Assembly (NCBI GenBank): GCA_019359325.1
Contig: JAHHHN010000016.1
Location: 1-64,000, forward strand
Reading direction: 5' to 3'
Length of the DNA: 64,000 nt
From: Mojavia pulchra JT2-VF2
GTDB taxonomy: Bacteria > Cyanobacteriota > Cyanobacteriia > Cyanobacteriales > Nostocaceae
Shown here: positions 8,473-18,905 of the stretch, one piece after another
Layout of the letters: the number at the start of each line of letters is the position of its first letter
Numbering within the stretch: position 1 is the first letter of the stretch
The notes under the pieces: model-generated
Told to the model about the DNA's origin: nothing
The model's input: the letters and a program-made list of their open reading frames with translations, nothing else
The model's database searches: none
Made by a program: the position numbers and the translations under genes

Positions 8473-8655
8473 AGATTAATTTGCGTTCAACGGTCTTTTT
8501 TACTTATGACATATTTGCTGGAGGTCGGTCTAGAAGGAGATACCATTGTATAAGTGCATTCTGCCACTATTCAATTAAAAACATTATTTGTATAACGCAG
8601 AGGCGCAAAGGCGCAGAGAGTAAGAGTTTAAGAGATGAAAGTTTAACACCGAATT
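8473..8655. other. Intergenic stretch with a cyanobacterial interspersed repeat
   Basis: No gene is supported. The word AACGCAGAGGCGCAAAGGCG at about 8597-8616 belongs to a repeat family seen again as AAACGCAGAGGGGCGCGGAG near 44110. Confidence 0.4.
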
Positions 8656-9315
8656 TTAAATTGTATCTGGATCTATATTTAATTCTCGTAGTTTAGTCGC
8701 TAATTTCTCTGCTGTTTCTTCTGGGGTTGGTACTACCTTTCCGGCTGTTGTAAAAAATCGTAAGAGTTCCTGATGAATTCCTAAATATAAACCAAGCTGC
8801 TGACTCCATAGATGTCCTTGAGTATTTGGTTCTAGTGGTTGGTACTGACCATCAACTAAGTGAAATCCTGCAAATTCTAGTGTGTAGGGGTCAAACCAAA
8901 AATAATCAGGGGTGCGAAAGGTATCTTGATAAATCTTTTTCTTTAAATCTTTGTCTATATTCGCTGTTGATTCCGAAAGAATTTCGAGAATTAAGTTAGG
9001 ATATTTGCCCTCTTCTTCCCACACTACCCAACTTTTGCGGGTTTTGCATTCGGTGTCTAGCACAACAAAAAAATCAGGCCCCCGGAAGCTTTCTGTTTTG
9101 AGTTTGTTCAGGCTGTAATAAATAGTAAGATTGCCAGCAGCGTAGAAATCAGTTCTGTCTCGCCATAACCATTCCAGGCATTTGAAAAGCAAAATTATTT
9201 GCCGTAGATGCAGTTCAGTTTCCAAGGGAGGCTCATCGCTGTACAAGCCACCTGGAGGAAGAATAACATTTTCTTGGGTGTCTTGGTCAGTGTCTAATTC
9301 TTTAGCGAGGGACAT
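8656..9315 (-). CDS. Uma2-family (DUF820) putative endonuclease
   Basis: 219 residues with the PD-(D/E)XK-like Uma2 core: GPDFFVVLDTE, then NLILEILSESTANID, then KKIYQDTFRTPDYFWFDP. The family is strongly expanded in cyanobacteria, and its members are predicted nucleases of unknown target. The start is ATG 9315. A second member of the family lies at 34647-35210; the two are divergent in sequence and not recent copies. Confidence 0.85.
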   Translation of the reverse strand: MSLAKELDTDQDTQENVILPPGGLYSDEPPLETELHLRQIILLFKCLEWLWRDRTDFYAAGNLTIYYSLNKLKTESFRGPDFFVVLDTECKTRKSWVVWEEEGKYPNLILEILSESTANIDKDLKKKIYQDTFRTPDYFWFDPYTLEFAGFHLVDGQYQPLEPNTQGHLWSQQLGLYLGIHQELLRFFTTAGKVVPTPEETAEKLATKLRELNIDPDTI

Positions 9316-9421
9316 GGCTATGACATTGCGATTTATGGGTTTATTTTAGCGCTGTCATAGTGGAGCGATTGCGCGGAGCGCAGCGCCTAAGGCGATCGCT
9401 TAATGCCAGCCGATGTATTAA

Positions 9422-9451
9422 TGGGGAATGGACTATCAGTTACATTCCCCA
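9422..9451 (-). terminator. Hairpin downstream of the DUF3352 gene
   Basis: TGGGGAATG (9422-9430) pairs with CATTCCCCA (9443-9451). It sits just after the stop of the minus-strand DUF3352 gene; there is no long U-tract, so the terminator call is moderate. Confidence 0.5.
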
Positions 9452-9457
9452 ATTTTC

Positions 9458-11128
9458 CTACTTTGTTTTCGGTTTAAGAGCTAACAACATTTCTACTTGA
9501 CTGATGGATTTATCAGGACTAGTCGCAGTAATACCTAAACCCCGAATAGATCCCAGAATAGCGCTGGCTTCAGGCGGTAGCGGTTGAGAAGCTGCTGCAA
9601 AACGATTCACCAGGGACATTGTTCTGTCCATATCTAAATATAAGTAGCCGCCATTAGGCTTTTGCAAAGAAGCAGTAACGGCTTTAAAGCTATCGCTATT
9701 ATCAAGAGATTGAGCTTTAGAAGCGGCGATCGCCTCACCAACGGGGCCACCAAGAGCTACAAATAAAGTGTCTTGATCTAGCCAACCATGAGCTAATAAA
9801 GCTCCTTGTTGGGGAATTTGCCATTCAGTGACATTTTTACCACCAATATTTCTTTGGGCGACGCTGATTGATTGGGTTTTGACGAGGTTATCTAGTTTGC
9901 TCAGAGTGCCTTCTGCTGTTTTGCGATCGCTGGTATCAAATAATAAAGCTCCGCCAAAACCAACACTGGCTAAAACGCCTTGATTAGATGGAATAGCACC
10001 AAAGCCAAATTCTCCATCCATCCAGCCTATAACCTCTTTATCTAGATCCAGGTTGACTAATTTAAGTTGCTGGCGAACCTGTCCAACTGCTTGCTTAAAT
10101 TCTGGATAATCTTTTGACTGTTCTATTAACGCTGACCAACTGCGGCTAATACCCTGTCCGCTAACTAAAGCAAAGGTATCAGCGGGAAATTGCCCTACGA
10201 TTTTAGCGGGTGTTGTTTGGTACTGAAATTTATTCAATTGCGGATCTATGTTGGCGATCGCTTTTACTCGCACTCCTGCATCATCCACACCAACACCCGC
10301 CACCATAGATTTCACCTGCTTCAACTGATTCAGGGTTTGTGGTGGTAACTGGGTTCCTTGGGGATTGGCGGCTGCTAACTGCTGTACCATACCTGCATAA
10401 TCAGGCACATAAACTTGGGCAAGGGTGTTTTTTACATCTACACCTCTAGCAAGAATGCTACTAGCACCTTCTTTATTGGCAAAGGAAGACTGCCCTTTAA
10501 AGGTGTCAATAGCCTGTTCTACAGCTTGTTTTTCTGGAGCCAATACTAATTGACTATTATTTAACACTACGCTGTAGGTTGCTTTACCTTTATCTATGGT
10601 TTCTGTAATCTTTTCGCCTTTGTAATCAGATTCTTGGAATTTGATACCTTTTTGTGCCTTCAATTTGTTACCAAAATTTAAGGCGCTGATTTTGTCTTTG
10701 ATTCCTACAACCAAGAGTACATTAGGTTCCGACTGCGACTTTGCGGGTTGTGTTTTTAATTGTGCAGGTTTAACTGGATTTGGTGGCAGTAAAGCAACCA
10801 TAACACCACCCACCCAAGGCTTTAAGTCTTGTTCGTAAGAAATATTACTTTCTTTAAAAATATTTTGATTGAAGGTAGCCAGACTTTTTGCTACTAAATT
10901 TTGGGCTTCCGGTGTACCAAATTGCTGCAACTTCGTCCAAGCTTGGGGGTCAGTAGTAATATATGTAGCCATTAATGCTGTAGAAGGCACTACTTTAGCG
11001 CTGCCTATAGCACCTGAGCTATCTCCAGAAGGGCCGCCTTTAAAATACATATAGGCAGCTAAACTTCCTGTCAGAACTACAGCAGCACCAATAGTAGGAA
11101 TTAAAAACTTTGATTTACTTTCGGGCAT
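9458..11128 (-). CDS. DUF3352 domain protein, membrane-anchored
   Basis: 556 residues. A membrane anchor spans about residues 8-27 (FLIPTIGAAVVLTGSLAAYM); the rest is a large periplasmic or lumenal domain with the DUF3352 pattern (VPSTALMATYITTDPQAW, LKPWVGGVMVALLPP, later GWMDGEFGFGAI and GGYLYLDMDRTM). The function of the family is not known; it is widespread in cyanobacteria. An in-frame TTG eight codons upstream exists, but AGGAAGAGAGGA lies before ATG 11128 and decides for MPESKSKF. The aminopeptidase gene starts divergently 500 bases away. Confidence 0.85.
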   Translation of the reverse strand: MPESKSKFLIPTIGAAVVLTGSLAAYMYFKGGPSGDSSGAIGSAKVVPSTALMATYITTDPQAWTKLQQFGTPEAQNLVAKSLATFNQNIFKESNISYEQDLKPWVGGVMVALLPPNPVKPAQLKTQPAKSQSEPNVLLVVGIKDKISALNFGNKLKAQKGIKFQESDYKGEKITETIDKGKATYSVVLNNSQLVLAPEKQAVEQAIDTFKGQSSFANKEGASSILARGVDVKNTLAQVYVPDYAGMVQQLAAANPQGTQLPPQTLNQLKQVKSMVAGVGVDDAGVRVKAIANIDPQLNKFQYQTTPAKIVGQFPADTFALVSGQGISRSWSALIEQSKDYPEFKQAVGQVRQQLKLVNLDLDKEVIGWMDGEFGFGAIPSNQGVLASVGFGGALLFDTSDRKTAEGTLSKLDNLVKTQSISVAQRNIGGKNVTEWQIPQQGALLAHGWLDQDTLFVALGGPVGEAIAASKAQSLDNSDSFKAVTASLQKPNGGYLYLDMDRTMSLVNRFAAASQPLPPEASAILGSIRGLGITATSPDKSISQVEMLLALKPKTK

Positions 11129-11628
11129 TGTTATGATCCTCTCTTCCTGCAATTGTCACCCAGGGTAGTAAAAACGTCATTGTAGGTTTTCAAAAATATT
11201 AATAAGTTTTACTAATTTATCGGTAGCTGATAAAATTAGTATTTCTACACACGAAGACATTGAAATTACTCCTAGATATACTTCAACAGGGTAAGAGACA
11301 AATCCGTAAATGGTGTGTTGTTTGTTTCAAAAAAATAGCCTGCTAGACAGTGGCAAGCTATCCTAAAGCTATAGGCATACTTAGGGGTACTTCCAAAAGG
11401 CATCTATATCAGGCGCAAGGAACTCTTGTCCTGATGCCATAAGTGCAAGATATAAGCTTACGTTAGGGTAAGTATATGCGGGAGAGAGGGGGAAGATTGA
11501 TTCCAACCCCAAACCCCAGAGGGGAATTCTTCCAGACGGTGATTTGATTGGGCAAGTCACCCAATCTCATTGTTTGTCTTCACTACATCCAGCCAGACTT
11601 ATCAGGATTATAAGGTCAGTAAGCATCA
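11129..11628. promoter_or_regulatory. 500-bp divergent intergenic region with an inverted repeat
   Basis: It separates the DUF3352 gene (-) from the aminopeptidase gene (+) and must hold both promoters. An imperfect inverted repeat lies at 11210-11241: TACTAATTTATC, a 7-base spacer, then GATAAAATTAGTA, one base from perfect. A weaker hairpin GATTGGG/CCCAATC occurs near 11547-11565. Neither matches a regulator consensus that I can name. Confidence 0.4.
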
Positions 11629-14241
11629 ATGTCCCATTTTTATTTTGATACAGAGAACAACGGGCACAAATCTTTTGAGTTACCAGGGGCAAAACCACAT
11701 TACAACCCCGATCGCCCCGGACAGGTAGAGCATATTTTTTTAGACCTCAGCCTCGATATTCCCAACCAAAGTTACACCGGCAATTGTAGTATTCGCCTAT
11801 TGCCAATCCGCACTGGCATTGACAGTTTGACTTTGGATGCCGTTAACCTGAATATTCAATCTGTGCAGGTGGATGAGGTGGGGCAAAAGTTTGACTATGA
11901 CGGTGAAAAGCTGACAATCAGACTTTCTAGTCCGACTCAAGTTGGTAAGCGGTTATTGATTGCGATCGCCTACTCAGCAGAAAAACCCCAACGCGGTATT
12001 TATTTTATTCAACCAGACAAACACTACCCCAACAAACCCACCCAAGTCTGGACTCAAGGTGAAGATGAAGACTCCCGCTTCTGGTTTCCTTGTTTTGACT
12101 ATCCCGGACAATTATCTACTTCCGAAATTCGTGTCCGTGTCCCCAAACCTCTAATTGCCATTTCTAATGGCGAACTGATTCATACTGAGGAAGATGGGAA
12201 AGACAAAATTTACCATTGGTCACAGCAGCAAATTCATCCTACCTACTTGATGACTCTGGCAGTAGGCGACTTTGCTGAAATTAAAGATGAATGGAACGGT
12301 AAACCCGTTACCTACTACGTGGAAAAGGGAAGAGAAGCAGATGCTAAACGTAGCATGGGCAAAACTCCCCGCATGATTGAATTTTTGAGCGAAAAGTATG
12401 GTTATTCCTATGCTTTTCCCAAATACGCCCAAGTTTGTGTTGATGATTTCATCTTCGGCGGGATGGAAAACACTTCCACAACATTGTTAACTGATAGATG
12501 TTTACTTGATGAACGCGCCGCTTTAGATAACCGCAATACAGAAAGTTTAGTTGTCCACGAACTAGCACACCAATGGTTCGGCGACTTGCTGGTAATTAAA
12601 CATTGGTCTCATGCTTGGATTAAGGAAGGAATGGCTTCCTATTCAGAAGTAATGTGGTCAGAACATGAATATGGTTTACAAGAGGCGGCATACTATCGGT
12701 TATTAGAAGCGCGGAGTTATTTTACCGAAGATAGTGGTCGCTACCGCCGACCGATGGTAACTCATGTTTACCGAGAAGCAATTGAACTTTACGATCGCCA
12801 CATTTACGAAAAAGGATCTTGTGTTTATCACATGATTCGGGCGGATTTGGGAGAAGAATTGTTTTGGCAAGCAATTCAAACATTTGTCCAAGATAATGCC
12901 CACAAAACTGTAGAGACAGTAGACTTGCTAAGGGCGATTGAAAAAGCGACTGGACGTAATCTTACATTCCTATTTGACCAATACGTTTATCGTGGTGGTC
13001 ATCCTGATTTTAAAGTCGCTTACTCTTGGGATGGCGATGCTAATTTAGCGAAAGTTACAGTAACTCAAACCCAAGCAACCACAGATAAAGATTTATTTGA
13101 TTTGAGAATACCCATCGGTTTTGGTTATCCTCAACAAGATTCAAATTCTCAACTCAATACTCCCAACTCAGCACTCAAGACTTTTACTGTGCGGGTAAAT
13201 GAAAAGGAACAAAGTTTCTACTTCCCACTAGCAGAAAAACCTCTGTTTATCAGCTTCGATCTAGGGAATCATTACCTCAAAACTGTGACTTTGGAATATC
13301 CAATACCAGAATTAAAAGCACAGTTAGAATTTGATCCCGATCCTCTTTCTCGGATCTATGCAGCTGAAGCCTTAGCAAAAAAGGGTGGGCTGGAAGTAAC
13401 TAAAGCGCTTTCTGCGGCACTTGTAAATGAGCAATTTTGGGGTGTGCGTGTCGAAGTAGCTAAACAACTAGCAGAAGTCAAATTAGATCAAGCCTTTGAT
13501 GGGTTAGTCGTTGGTTTGAAAGATAAAAGTGCTTATGTGCGACGCGCTGTAATAGATGCACTTGCTAACATAAAGACTTCCCAAAGCTATAAAGCTGTGA
13601 AAGAATTAGTGCAAGATGGCGACCCCAGCTACTATGTAGAATCAGCCGCTTGTCGTGCAATTGGGGCGATCGCCTCGGCTAACTTGGACGAAAAACCCAG
13701 GGAAGAAAAGGTACTCAAACTGCTGAAATCTGTCTTAGAAGAAAGGGCTGGTTGGAATGAAGTCCTCCGTAGTGGTGCGATCGCCGGGTTAGCTGAACTC
13801 AAAACCTCAGAAGCAGCTTTAAACTTGTTGCTGGAATACACCAAACCCGGTGTACCCCAAGCCTTACGTTTAGCGGCGATCCGCGCTTTAGGCAAAATTT
13901 CTGTTGGTCAAAGTCCAGTCAATTTAGAAAGGATTTTGGAAAGATTAGCAGAACTAGCGAAAGAAACCTTCTTCTTCACCCGAATATCAGTAGTGACCGC
14001 ATTAGGACAAATGGAGACACCAAAAGCCATTGGAATTTTGCGATCGCTAGCCGATCAAACTCCAGATGGGCGTGTACGTCGCTATGCTGATGAAGAAATT
14101 ACGCGTGTACAAAGTCATATTGGCCCAGAAACTGCGCTGCGGAATTTGCGTGAGGAACTCGACCAACTCAAACAACAAAATCAGGAATTGAGAAGTCGCT
14201 TAGAGAATTTAGAGGCTAAATCAAAGAGTACTGCATCATAA
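11629..14241 (+). CDS. pepN: M1-family aminopeptidase with C-terminal HEAT repeats
   Basis: 870 residues. The gluzincin catalytic set is complete: exopeptidase motif GGMEN near residue 277, zinc motif HELAHQW at about 309 and the third ligand Glu in WIKEGMASYSE, 18 residues later. After the catalytic and beta domains (to about 550), a set of HEAT-like helical repeats covers about 560-830, and the protein ends in a coiled coil (LREELDQLKQQNQELRSRLE). It removes N-terminal amino acids from peptides, probably in the cytoplasm because no signal peptide is seen. The HEAT plus coiled-coil tail is unlike E. coli PepN. The symbol is by family only. Confidence 0.92.
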   Translation: MSHFYFDTENNGHKSFELPGAKPHYNPDRPGQVEHIFLDLSLDIPNQSYTGNCSIRLLPIRTGIDSLTLDAVNLNIQSVQVDEVGQKFDYDGEKLTIRLSSPTQVGKRLLIAIAYSAEKPQRGIYFIQPDKHYPNKPTQVWTQGEDEDSRFWFPCFDYPGQLSTSEIRVRVPKPLIAISNGELIHTEEDGKDKIYHWSQQQIHPTYLMTLAVGDFAEIKDEWNGKPVTYYVEKGREADAKRSMGKTPRMIEFLSEKYGYSYAFPKYAQVCVDDFIFGGMENTSTTLLTDRCLLDERAALDNRNTESLVVHELAHQWFGDLLVIKHWSHAWIKEGMASYSEVMWSEHEYGLQEAAYYRLLEARSYFTEDSGRYRRPMVTHVYREAIELYDRHIYEKGSCVYHMIRADLGEELFWQAIQTFVQDNAHKTVETVDLLRAIEKATGRNLTFLFDQYVYRGGHPDFKVAYSWDGDANLAKVTVTQTQATTDKDLFDLRIPIGFGYPQQDSNSQLNTPNSALKTFTVRVNEKEQSFYFPLAEKPLFISFDLGNHYLKTVTLEYPIPELKAQLEFDPDPLSRIYAAEALAKKGGLEVTKALSAALVNEQFWGVRVEVAKQLAEVKLDQAFDGLVVGLKDKSAYVRRAVIDALANIKTSQSYKAVKELVQDGDPSYYVESAACRAIGAIASANLDEKPREEKVLKLLKSVLEERAGWNEVLRSGAIAGLAELKTSEAALNLLLEYTKPGVPQALRLAAIRALGKISVGQSPVNLERILERLAELAKETFFFTRISVVTALGQMETPKAIGILRSLADQTPDGRVRRYADEEITRVQSHIGPETALRNLREELDQLKQQNQELRSRLENLEAKSKSTAS

Positions 14242-14274
14242 GTAAGCAGCGATAATTCTACATTAAACAGGTAG

Positions 14275-14295
14275 GGGCACAACATTGTTGTGCCC
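14275..14295. terminator. Palindromic hairpin after the aminopeptidase gene
   Basis: GGGCACAAC and GTTGTGCCC form a 9-bp stem with a 3-base loop 34 bases after the stop codon, followed by T-rich sequence. It may be both terminator and dispersed repeat. Confidence 0.65.
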
Positions 14296-14473
14296 TTATA
14301 ATTATTTATACCTCACTACATGTTTAAATACGACATAGCGGTATTGATTTCCGTGAAGATTTTGTGTCATTCATTTAAAAATATCATCAATTCCTTTATT
14401 TACCTGTGGAATGTAGGATAAAAACAAATTACCTATCTTAAAAATAGCGGTTTTTTATACATAGTAATTATCA

Positions 14474-17428
14474 ATGCCAAGCTTTGCAAAGTTCAATCAC
14501 AGTCTATTTCTCGGCATAATTTTATTGTCGGATGTAGCTGCTATTACCCCACTATCACTGGCAACAACTCCAGAAAATATAGGTGTAAAAATTGCCCAAA
14601 ATATAGATAGCACACCAGCAAAAAAAGTTTTTGAACAAGCAGATAAACTGCGCGAACAAGGAACGGCAGAATCTTTGAAGCAAGCAATTGAGAAATACCA
14701 AGAGGCATTACAACTTTATCGGGCGGTGGGCGATAAGGTAGGTGAAGCTACTACCTTAAAAGATATGGGTAGTGCTTACAGAAGCTTGGGGGAATACCAA
14801 AAAGCGCTAGATTTATTTAACCAATCCTTGGTACTGTTTCGGTCTGTAGGAGATCGCTCAGGTGAAGCCAAAAATCTCAACAACATTGGCTTAGCTTACT
14901 CATATCTAGGAGAAAAACAAAAAGCTTTAGATTTCTACAACCAAGCTTTATCTCTGAGACGCGCAGTAGGCGATAAGAAAGGTGAAGCATCTACCCTCAA
15001 CAACATGGGCAATGTCTACTCAGATTGGGGAGAAAAACAAAAAGCTTTAGATTTCTACAACCAAGCCTTACCCCTGAGACAGGCAGTAGGCGATAAGAAA
15101 GGTGAAGCCGATACTCTCTATGAGATTGGCAATGTCTACTCAGATCTGGGAGAAGAGCAAAAAGCTTTAGATTTCTACAACCAAGCCTTACCCCTGAGAC
15201 GCGCTGTAGGCGATAAGAAAGGTGAAGCTGGTACTCTAAATGGCATTGGCAATGCTTACTCAAGTTTAGGCGAAAAGCAAAAAGCACTAGCTTTATATAA
15301 GCAAGCAGTCCTCTTATTTCAAGCATTAGGCGATCGCCGTGGTGCATCCATCCCTCTTGTCAACATTGTGGGTATCTACTCAAGATTAGGAGAAAAGCAA
15401 AAGATGCTAGAGTTCTACAAGCAATACAGAGCTTTCTTCCCTGATCGGGCTGAGGAATATAAATTAGAACATCCTGAATATTACAACAATATTGGTGTAA
15501 TATATGACAGATTGGGAGAAAGAAAAAAGGCAATAGAATTTTTTAACCAAGCACTTTCTCGTAACCGTGCAGATGGTAATCTTCTTGGGGTAGGTCGGAA
15601 CCTTTCTAATATAGGATGGTCGTACTCAAGATTAGGAGAAAAGCAAAAAGCCTTAGATTTCTTCAACCAATCCCTACCCCTATGGCGTGCAGGGGGCAAT
15701 CGCCAAGAGGAAGCTTATACTCTGTACGACATGGCGAAGATAGAACGTGATAGAGGCAATCTTGAGCAAGCGTTGACTCAAATCGAAGCATCAGTGCAAA
15801 TTATTGAGTTTTTGAGAACTAAAGTTGCTAGTCCCGAACTTTGCGCCGCTTACTTTGCTCAAGCACAAAAGCGTTACCAGTTCTACATTGACTTGCTAAT
15901 GCAGTTGCACAAAATTAACCCCACACAAGGTTATGACAGCAAAGCTTTAGCCGTTAGCGAACGCGCCAGAGCAAGAACACTTCTAGAGCTACTGAGCGAA
16001 GCGAATGCAGATATTCGCACTGGTGTAGATGCTACATTATTAGCGCAAGAGCGCAATTTGCAACAGCAACTCAGCGCCAAAGAACAACAGCGAGTTCAAA
16101 TCCTCGGTGGCAAATATACTCAAGCTCAAAAAACAGCGATAGAAACAGAAATAGCTAACTTACTAACTGAATATCAAAATATTCAAGACCAAATTCGCGC
16201 CACCAGCCCCCGCTATGCGGCTTTAACCCAACCTCAACCCCTTACCCTGCCAGAAATTCAACAACAAGTATTAGATGACAATACATTACTATTGCAATAC
16301 TCATTGGGTGAAGAACGCAGCTATTTGTGGGCAGTTACAAAAACAGGAATTACTAGCTACGAATTACCCAAACGTGCTGATATTGAAGCACTAACAAAGC
16401 GTTTCCAGCAAGAAGAATTAGTTCCCGCACACCAAAGAATTAGAAAACCTCAAGATGCTAAAGCATCAACAGTCTTAAGTAAAATATTGCTACAACCAGT
16501 AGCTAAATTGTTAGGCAATCAGCGATTAGTCATTGTGGCTGATGGAGCATTACAATATATTCCATTTGCTGCTTTACCTTCTCCCGCCTCCACTAACGCA
16601 CAGGATGCAAAGGAATATTTAATATTTAATCATGAAATTGTTAGTTTGCCTTCAGCTTCTACATTAGCGGTATTAAGAAAGGAGACTGCAAACAGAAAAG
16701 CCCCTCGTAAAACCGTGGCTTTAATTGCTGATCCCGTTTTTTCTCTTGATGATGAGCGATTGCAAACTACTGTCAAATCTGCTCAAAATCAAAATTCAGA
16801 TATCCAAGCACTAGCTTTATCCAGAGCATCTGCTGAATCAGATGTTAATCTCAGCAGATTAAATTTTACCCGCACTGAAGCCGAAGCAATTACCGCTTTG
16901 TTGCCTCCAAATCAAACCAAAAAAGTCTTAGATTTTGCTGCTTCTCGCAATGCGGCTACCAGTTCAGAATTAGCACAATATCAAATTGTGCATTTTGCCA
17001 CTCATGGCATTCTTAACAGCAAAAACCCAGAACTATCAGGAATTGTGTTGTCACTATTCGATCAAAATGGCAATCCGCAAAACGGTTTCTTGCGATTGCA
17101 CGATATTTATAACTTAAATCTGCCAGTAGAATTAGTTGTGCTAAGTGCTTGTCAAACTGGACTAGGTAAGGAAATTAAAGGTGAAGGATTAGTCGGCATG
17201 ACCAGAGGTTTTATGTATGCTGGTGCGCCCAGAGTCGTTGTGAGTCTATGGGATGTACAAGATCAGGCGACATCTGAGTTAATGAAGAGATTTTATCAAA
17301 AAATGTTATCAGAAAAGCTTAAACCAGCCGCAGCATTGAGAGCTGCACAGATAGAAATGTTGAAAGAAAAGCAGTGGAAATTGCCTTATTATTGGGCAGC
17401 GTTTTTGTTACAGGGTGAGTGGAATTAA
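14474..17428 (+). CDS. TPR-repeat CHAT-domain putative cysteine peptidase
   Basis: 984 residues. An N-terminal hydrophobic segment with a signal-like stretch (FLGIILLSDVAAITPLSLA) is followed by about nine 40-residue tetratricopeptide repeats (about 45-440) with the pattern LGEKQKALDFYNQAL, a helical linker, and a C-terminal CHAT domain (about 640-984). The caspase-like dyad is present: His844 in HFATHG and Cys893 in SACQTGLG, followed by GEGLVGMTRGF and VVSLWDV. CHAT proteases are caspase relatives found in signalling, stress and defence systems. Its substrate is unknown. Four TPR units are nearly identical at DNA level, a sign of recent repeat amplification. Confidence 0.9.
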   Translation: MPSFAKFNHSLFLGIILLSDVAAITPLSLATTPENIGVKIAQNIDSTPAKKVFEQADKLREQGTAESLKQAIEKYQEALQLYRAVGDKVGEATTLKDMGSAYRSLGEYQKALDLFNQSLVLFRSVGDRSGEAKNLNNIGLAYSYLGEKQKALDFYNQALSLRRAVGDKKGEASTLNNMGNVYSDWGEKQKALDFYNQALPLRQAVGDKKGEADTLYEIGNVYSDLGEEQKALDFYNQALPLRRAVGDKKGEAGTLNGIGNAYSSLGEKQKALALYKQAVLLFQALGDRRGASIPLVNIVGIYSRLGEKQKMLEFYKQYRAFFPDRAEEYKLEHPEYYNNIGVIYDRLGERKKAIEFFNQALSRNRADGNLLGVGRNLSNIGWSYSRLGEKQKALDFFNQSLPLWRAGGNRQEEAYTLYDMAKIERDRGNLEQALTQIEASVQIIEFLRTKVASPELCAAYFAQAQKRYQFYIDLLMQLHKINPTQGYDSKALAVSERARARTLLELLSEANADIRTGVDATLLAQERNLQQQLSAKEQQRVQILGGKYTQAQKTAIETEIANLLTEYQNIQDQIRATSPRYAALTQPQPLTLPEIQQQVLDDNTLLLQYSLGEERSYLWAVTKTGITSYELPKRADIEALTKRFQQEELVPAHQRIRKPQDAKASTVLSKILLQPVAKLLGNQRLVIVADGALQYIPFAALPSPASTNAQDAKEYLIFNHEIVSLPSASTLAVLRKETANRKAPRKTVALIADPVFSLDDERLQTTVKSAQNQNSDIQALALSRASAESDVNLSRLNFTRTEAEAITALLPPNQTKKVLDFAASRNAATSSELAQYQIVHFATHGILNSKNPELSGIVLSLFDQNGNPQNGFLRLHDIYNLNLPVELVVLSACQTGLGKEIKGEGLVGMTRGFMYAGAPRVVVSLWDVQDQATSELMKRFYQKMLSEKLKPAAALRAAQIEMLKEKQWKLPYYWAAFLLQGEWN

Positions 17429-17439
17429 ACTCGTATTTT

Positions 17440-18555
17440 CTATGCGTTGCATTGGTTGTCAGTCAATCGTGTAATTAGTCTTTGATTCACCAACTCAGCC
17501 GCTAACCCAATCGCCGCTTTCACACTCGTAGCATCAGCAATACCCTTACCTGCAATATCAAAGGCTGTTCCATGATCTGGTGAAGTTCTCACAAACGGAA
17601 GACCTATCGTAGTATTAACTGCACGATCAAACGCCATCAATTTCACAGGAATTAAGCCTTGGTCATGGTAAAGTGCCAAGTAAGCATCAGCAGGATTTTG
17701 GCTGTGAGAATTTCCATACCAAGCTTGACCAGGTTTAACCCACATCGTATCTGGTGGTATTGGCCCTTCTAGCTGTAAATTTGGTCGCTTTTGCCGTTCT
17801 TGTTCTAACCAGGGAATCAACCAATCTATTTCTTCATTTCCCAATTGTCCCTGTTCGCCACTATGGGGATTTAAACCCGCGATCGCAATTCTCGCTTCCT
17901 TGATGCCAAAATCTTTTTCTAAACACTCCACCAGCAAATCCAGTTTCTTGGTTAATAACTGCGGTGTTAGAGTATCAGCTACTTGACGTAGGGGAATATG
18001 TGTGGTTGCAAGTAAAGCGCGGAGTGTCCAGTCAGTATGAGGCGATCGCGCTACAAATAACATTCCAAAGCGGTCAACACTAGATTTTTCTGCTAACAGT
18101 TCTGTTTGCCCTGGATAATTGTAACCCGCAGCTTTCCAAGCAGATTTAGCTATTGACCCTGTGACAATTGCATCAAATTTACCAGCAAGTGTTTGGGCGA
18201 TCGCATATTCCATATAGGCAAAACTAGCTGCACCACTCGCTTGATTACCAGTGCCTATAATAACTTGCTCTTTAATTTCTGCCTTTAATGGCACATCGAT
18301 AACTGACAAAATATCTGGATTTGCCAAAGCTGCTAAATTACCAGTTAAATTTAGTTGGTTATAAGCCTCTAGGAGCAAGTCCACATTACCTATTACTGTC
18401 ACGTCACAGTTTTTACTAACCGTTGGATCTGCCAAAGCTTTTAAAATCACTTCTGGCCCAATCCCCGCCGGATCTCCTAGCGTCAGTGCCAAACGTGGGC
18501 GATGTTCTTGATATGGAGTTACTATTTGATTTTGATTTTGATTAAGTTGAGACAT
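17440..18555 (-). CDS. pdxA: 4-hydroxythreonine-4-phosphate dehydrogenase
   Basis: This NAD-dependent enzyme oxidises 4-phosphohydroxy-L-threonine in pyridoxal phosphate biosynthesis. 371 residues; family marks include [18 protein letters not shown] near the N-terminus, metal-binding His in [37 protein letters not shown] and [15 protein letters not shown]. An N-terminal Gln/Asn-rich extension of about 20 residues precedes the core; the ATG at 18555 is used, though an internal start is possible. It converges with the CHAT gene, with only 11 bases between them. Confidence 0.93.
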   Translation of the reverse strand: MSQLNQNQNQIVTPYQEHRPRLALTLGDPAGIGPEVILKALADPTVSKNCDVTVIGNVDLLLEAYNQLNLTGNLAALANPDILSVIDVPLKAEIKEQVIIGTGNQASGAASFAYMEYAIAQTLAGKFDAIVTGSIAKSAWKAAGYNYPGQTELLAEKSSVDRFGMLFVARSPHTDWTLRALLATTHIPLRQVADTLTPQLLTKKLDLLVECLEKDFGIKEARIAIAGLNPHSGEQGQLGNEEIDWLIPWLEQERQKRPNLQLEGPIPPDTMWVKPGQAWYGNSHSQNPADAYLALYHDQGLIPVKLMAFDRAVNTTIGLPFVRTSPDHGTAFDIAGKGIADATSVKAAIGLAAELVNQRLITRLTDNQCNA

Positions 18556-18905
18556 ATTGCCGTTCCTCTAACCCTCTCCCCATCTACAGATAATAGGGCT
18601 TGACCACCAAACTGGTTTAGAATTATTTACACTGGTCTAATTCAACAGTGGCTGTTATAAAGCTTCTGATAGACCTAGTTTATCTGAGTTGCTTAAGGCG
18701 CTTGGTGAACGCAAAACTAAAATACCTGTTTTTTGGACTGGCCAACATGAGATTAGAGCAATTCAGTCTAGTCTACTTAAGCAGACCGAAAAGCAGGAAA
18801 TCTAAAGATCATCCTTTAGAATCCGCCGCCGTTATCAACCGAATGCAAGCAGGTTTTAACGGCGAAAAATGTTAAACATATCATTCGCTAAGGAGAATCA
18901 CACCT
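18556..18905 (+). promoter_or_regulatory. 350-bp region between pdxA and petM
   Basis: Divergent promoters of pdxA (-) and petM (+) must lie here. A 75-codon GTG-started frame (18648-18875) crosses it but has no ribosome site and no recognisable features, so it is not called a gene. AAGGAG lies just before the petM start. Confidence 0.4.

Noticed and set aside
18648-18875. 75-codon plus-strand frame upstream of petM
   Set aside because: GTG start without ribosome site, no recognisable motif, lies in the expected petM leader.
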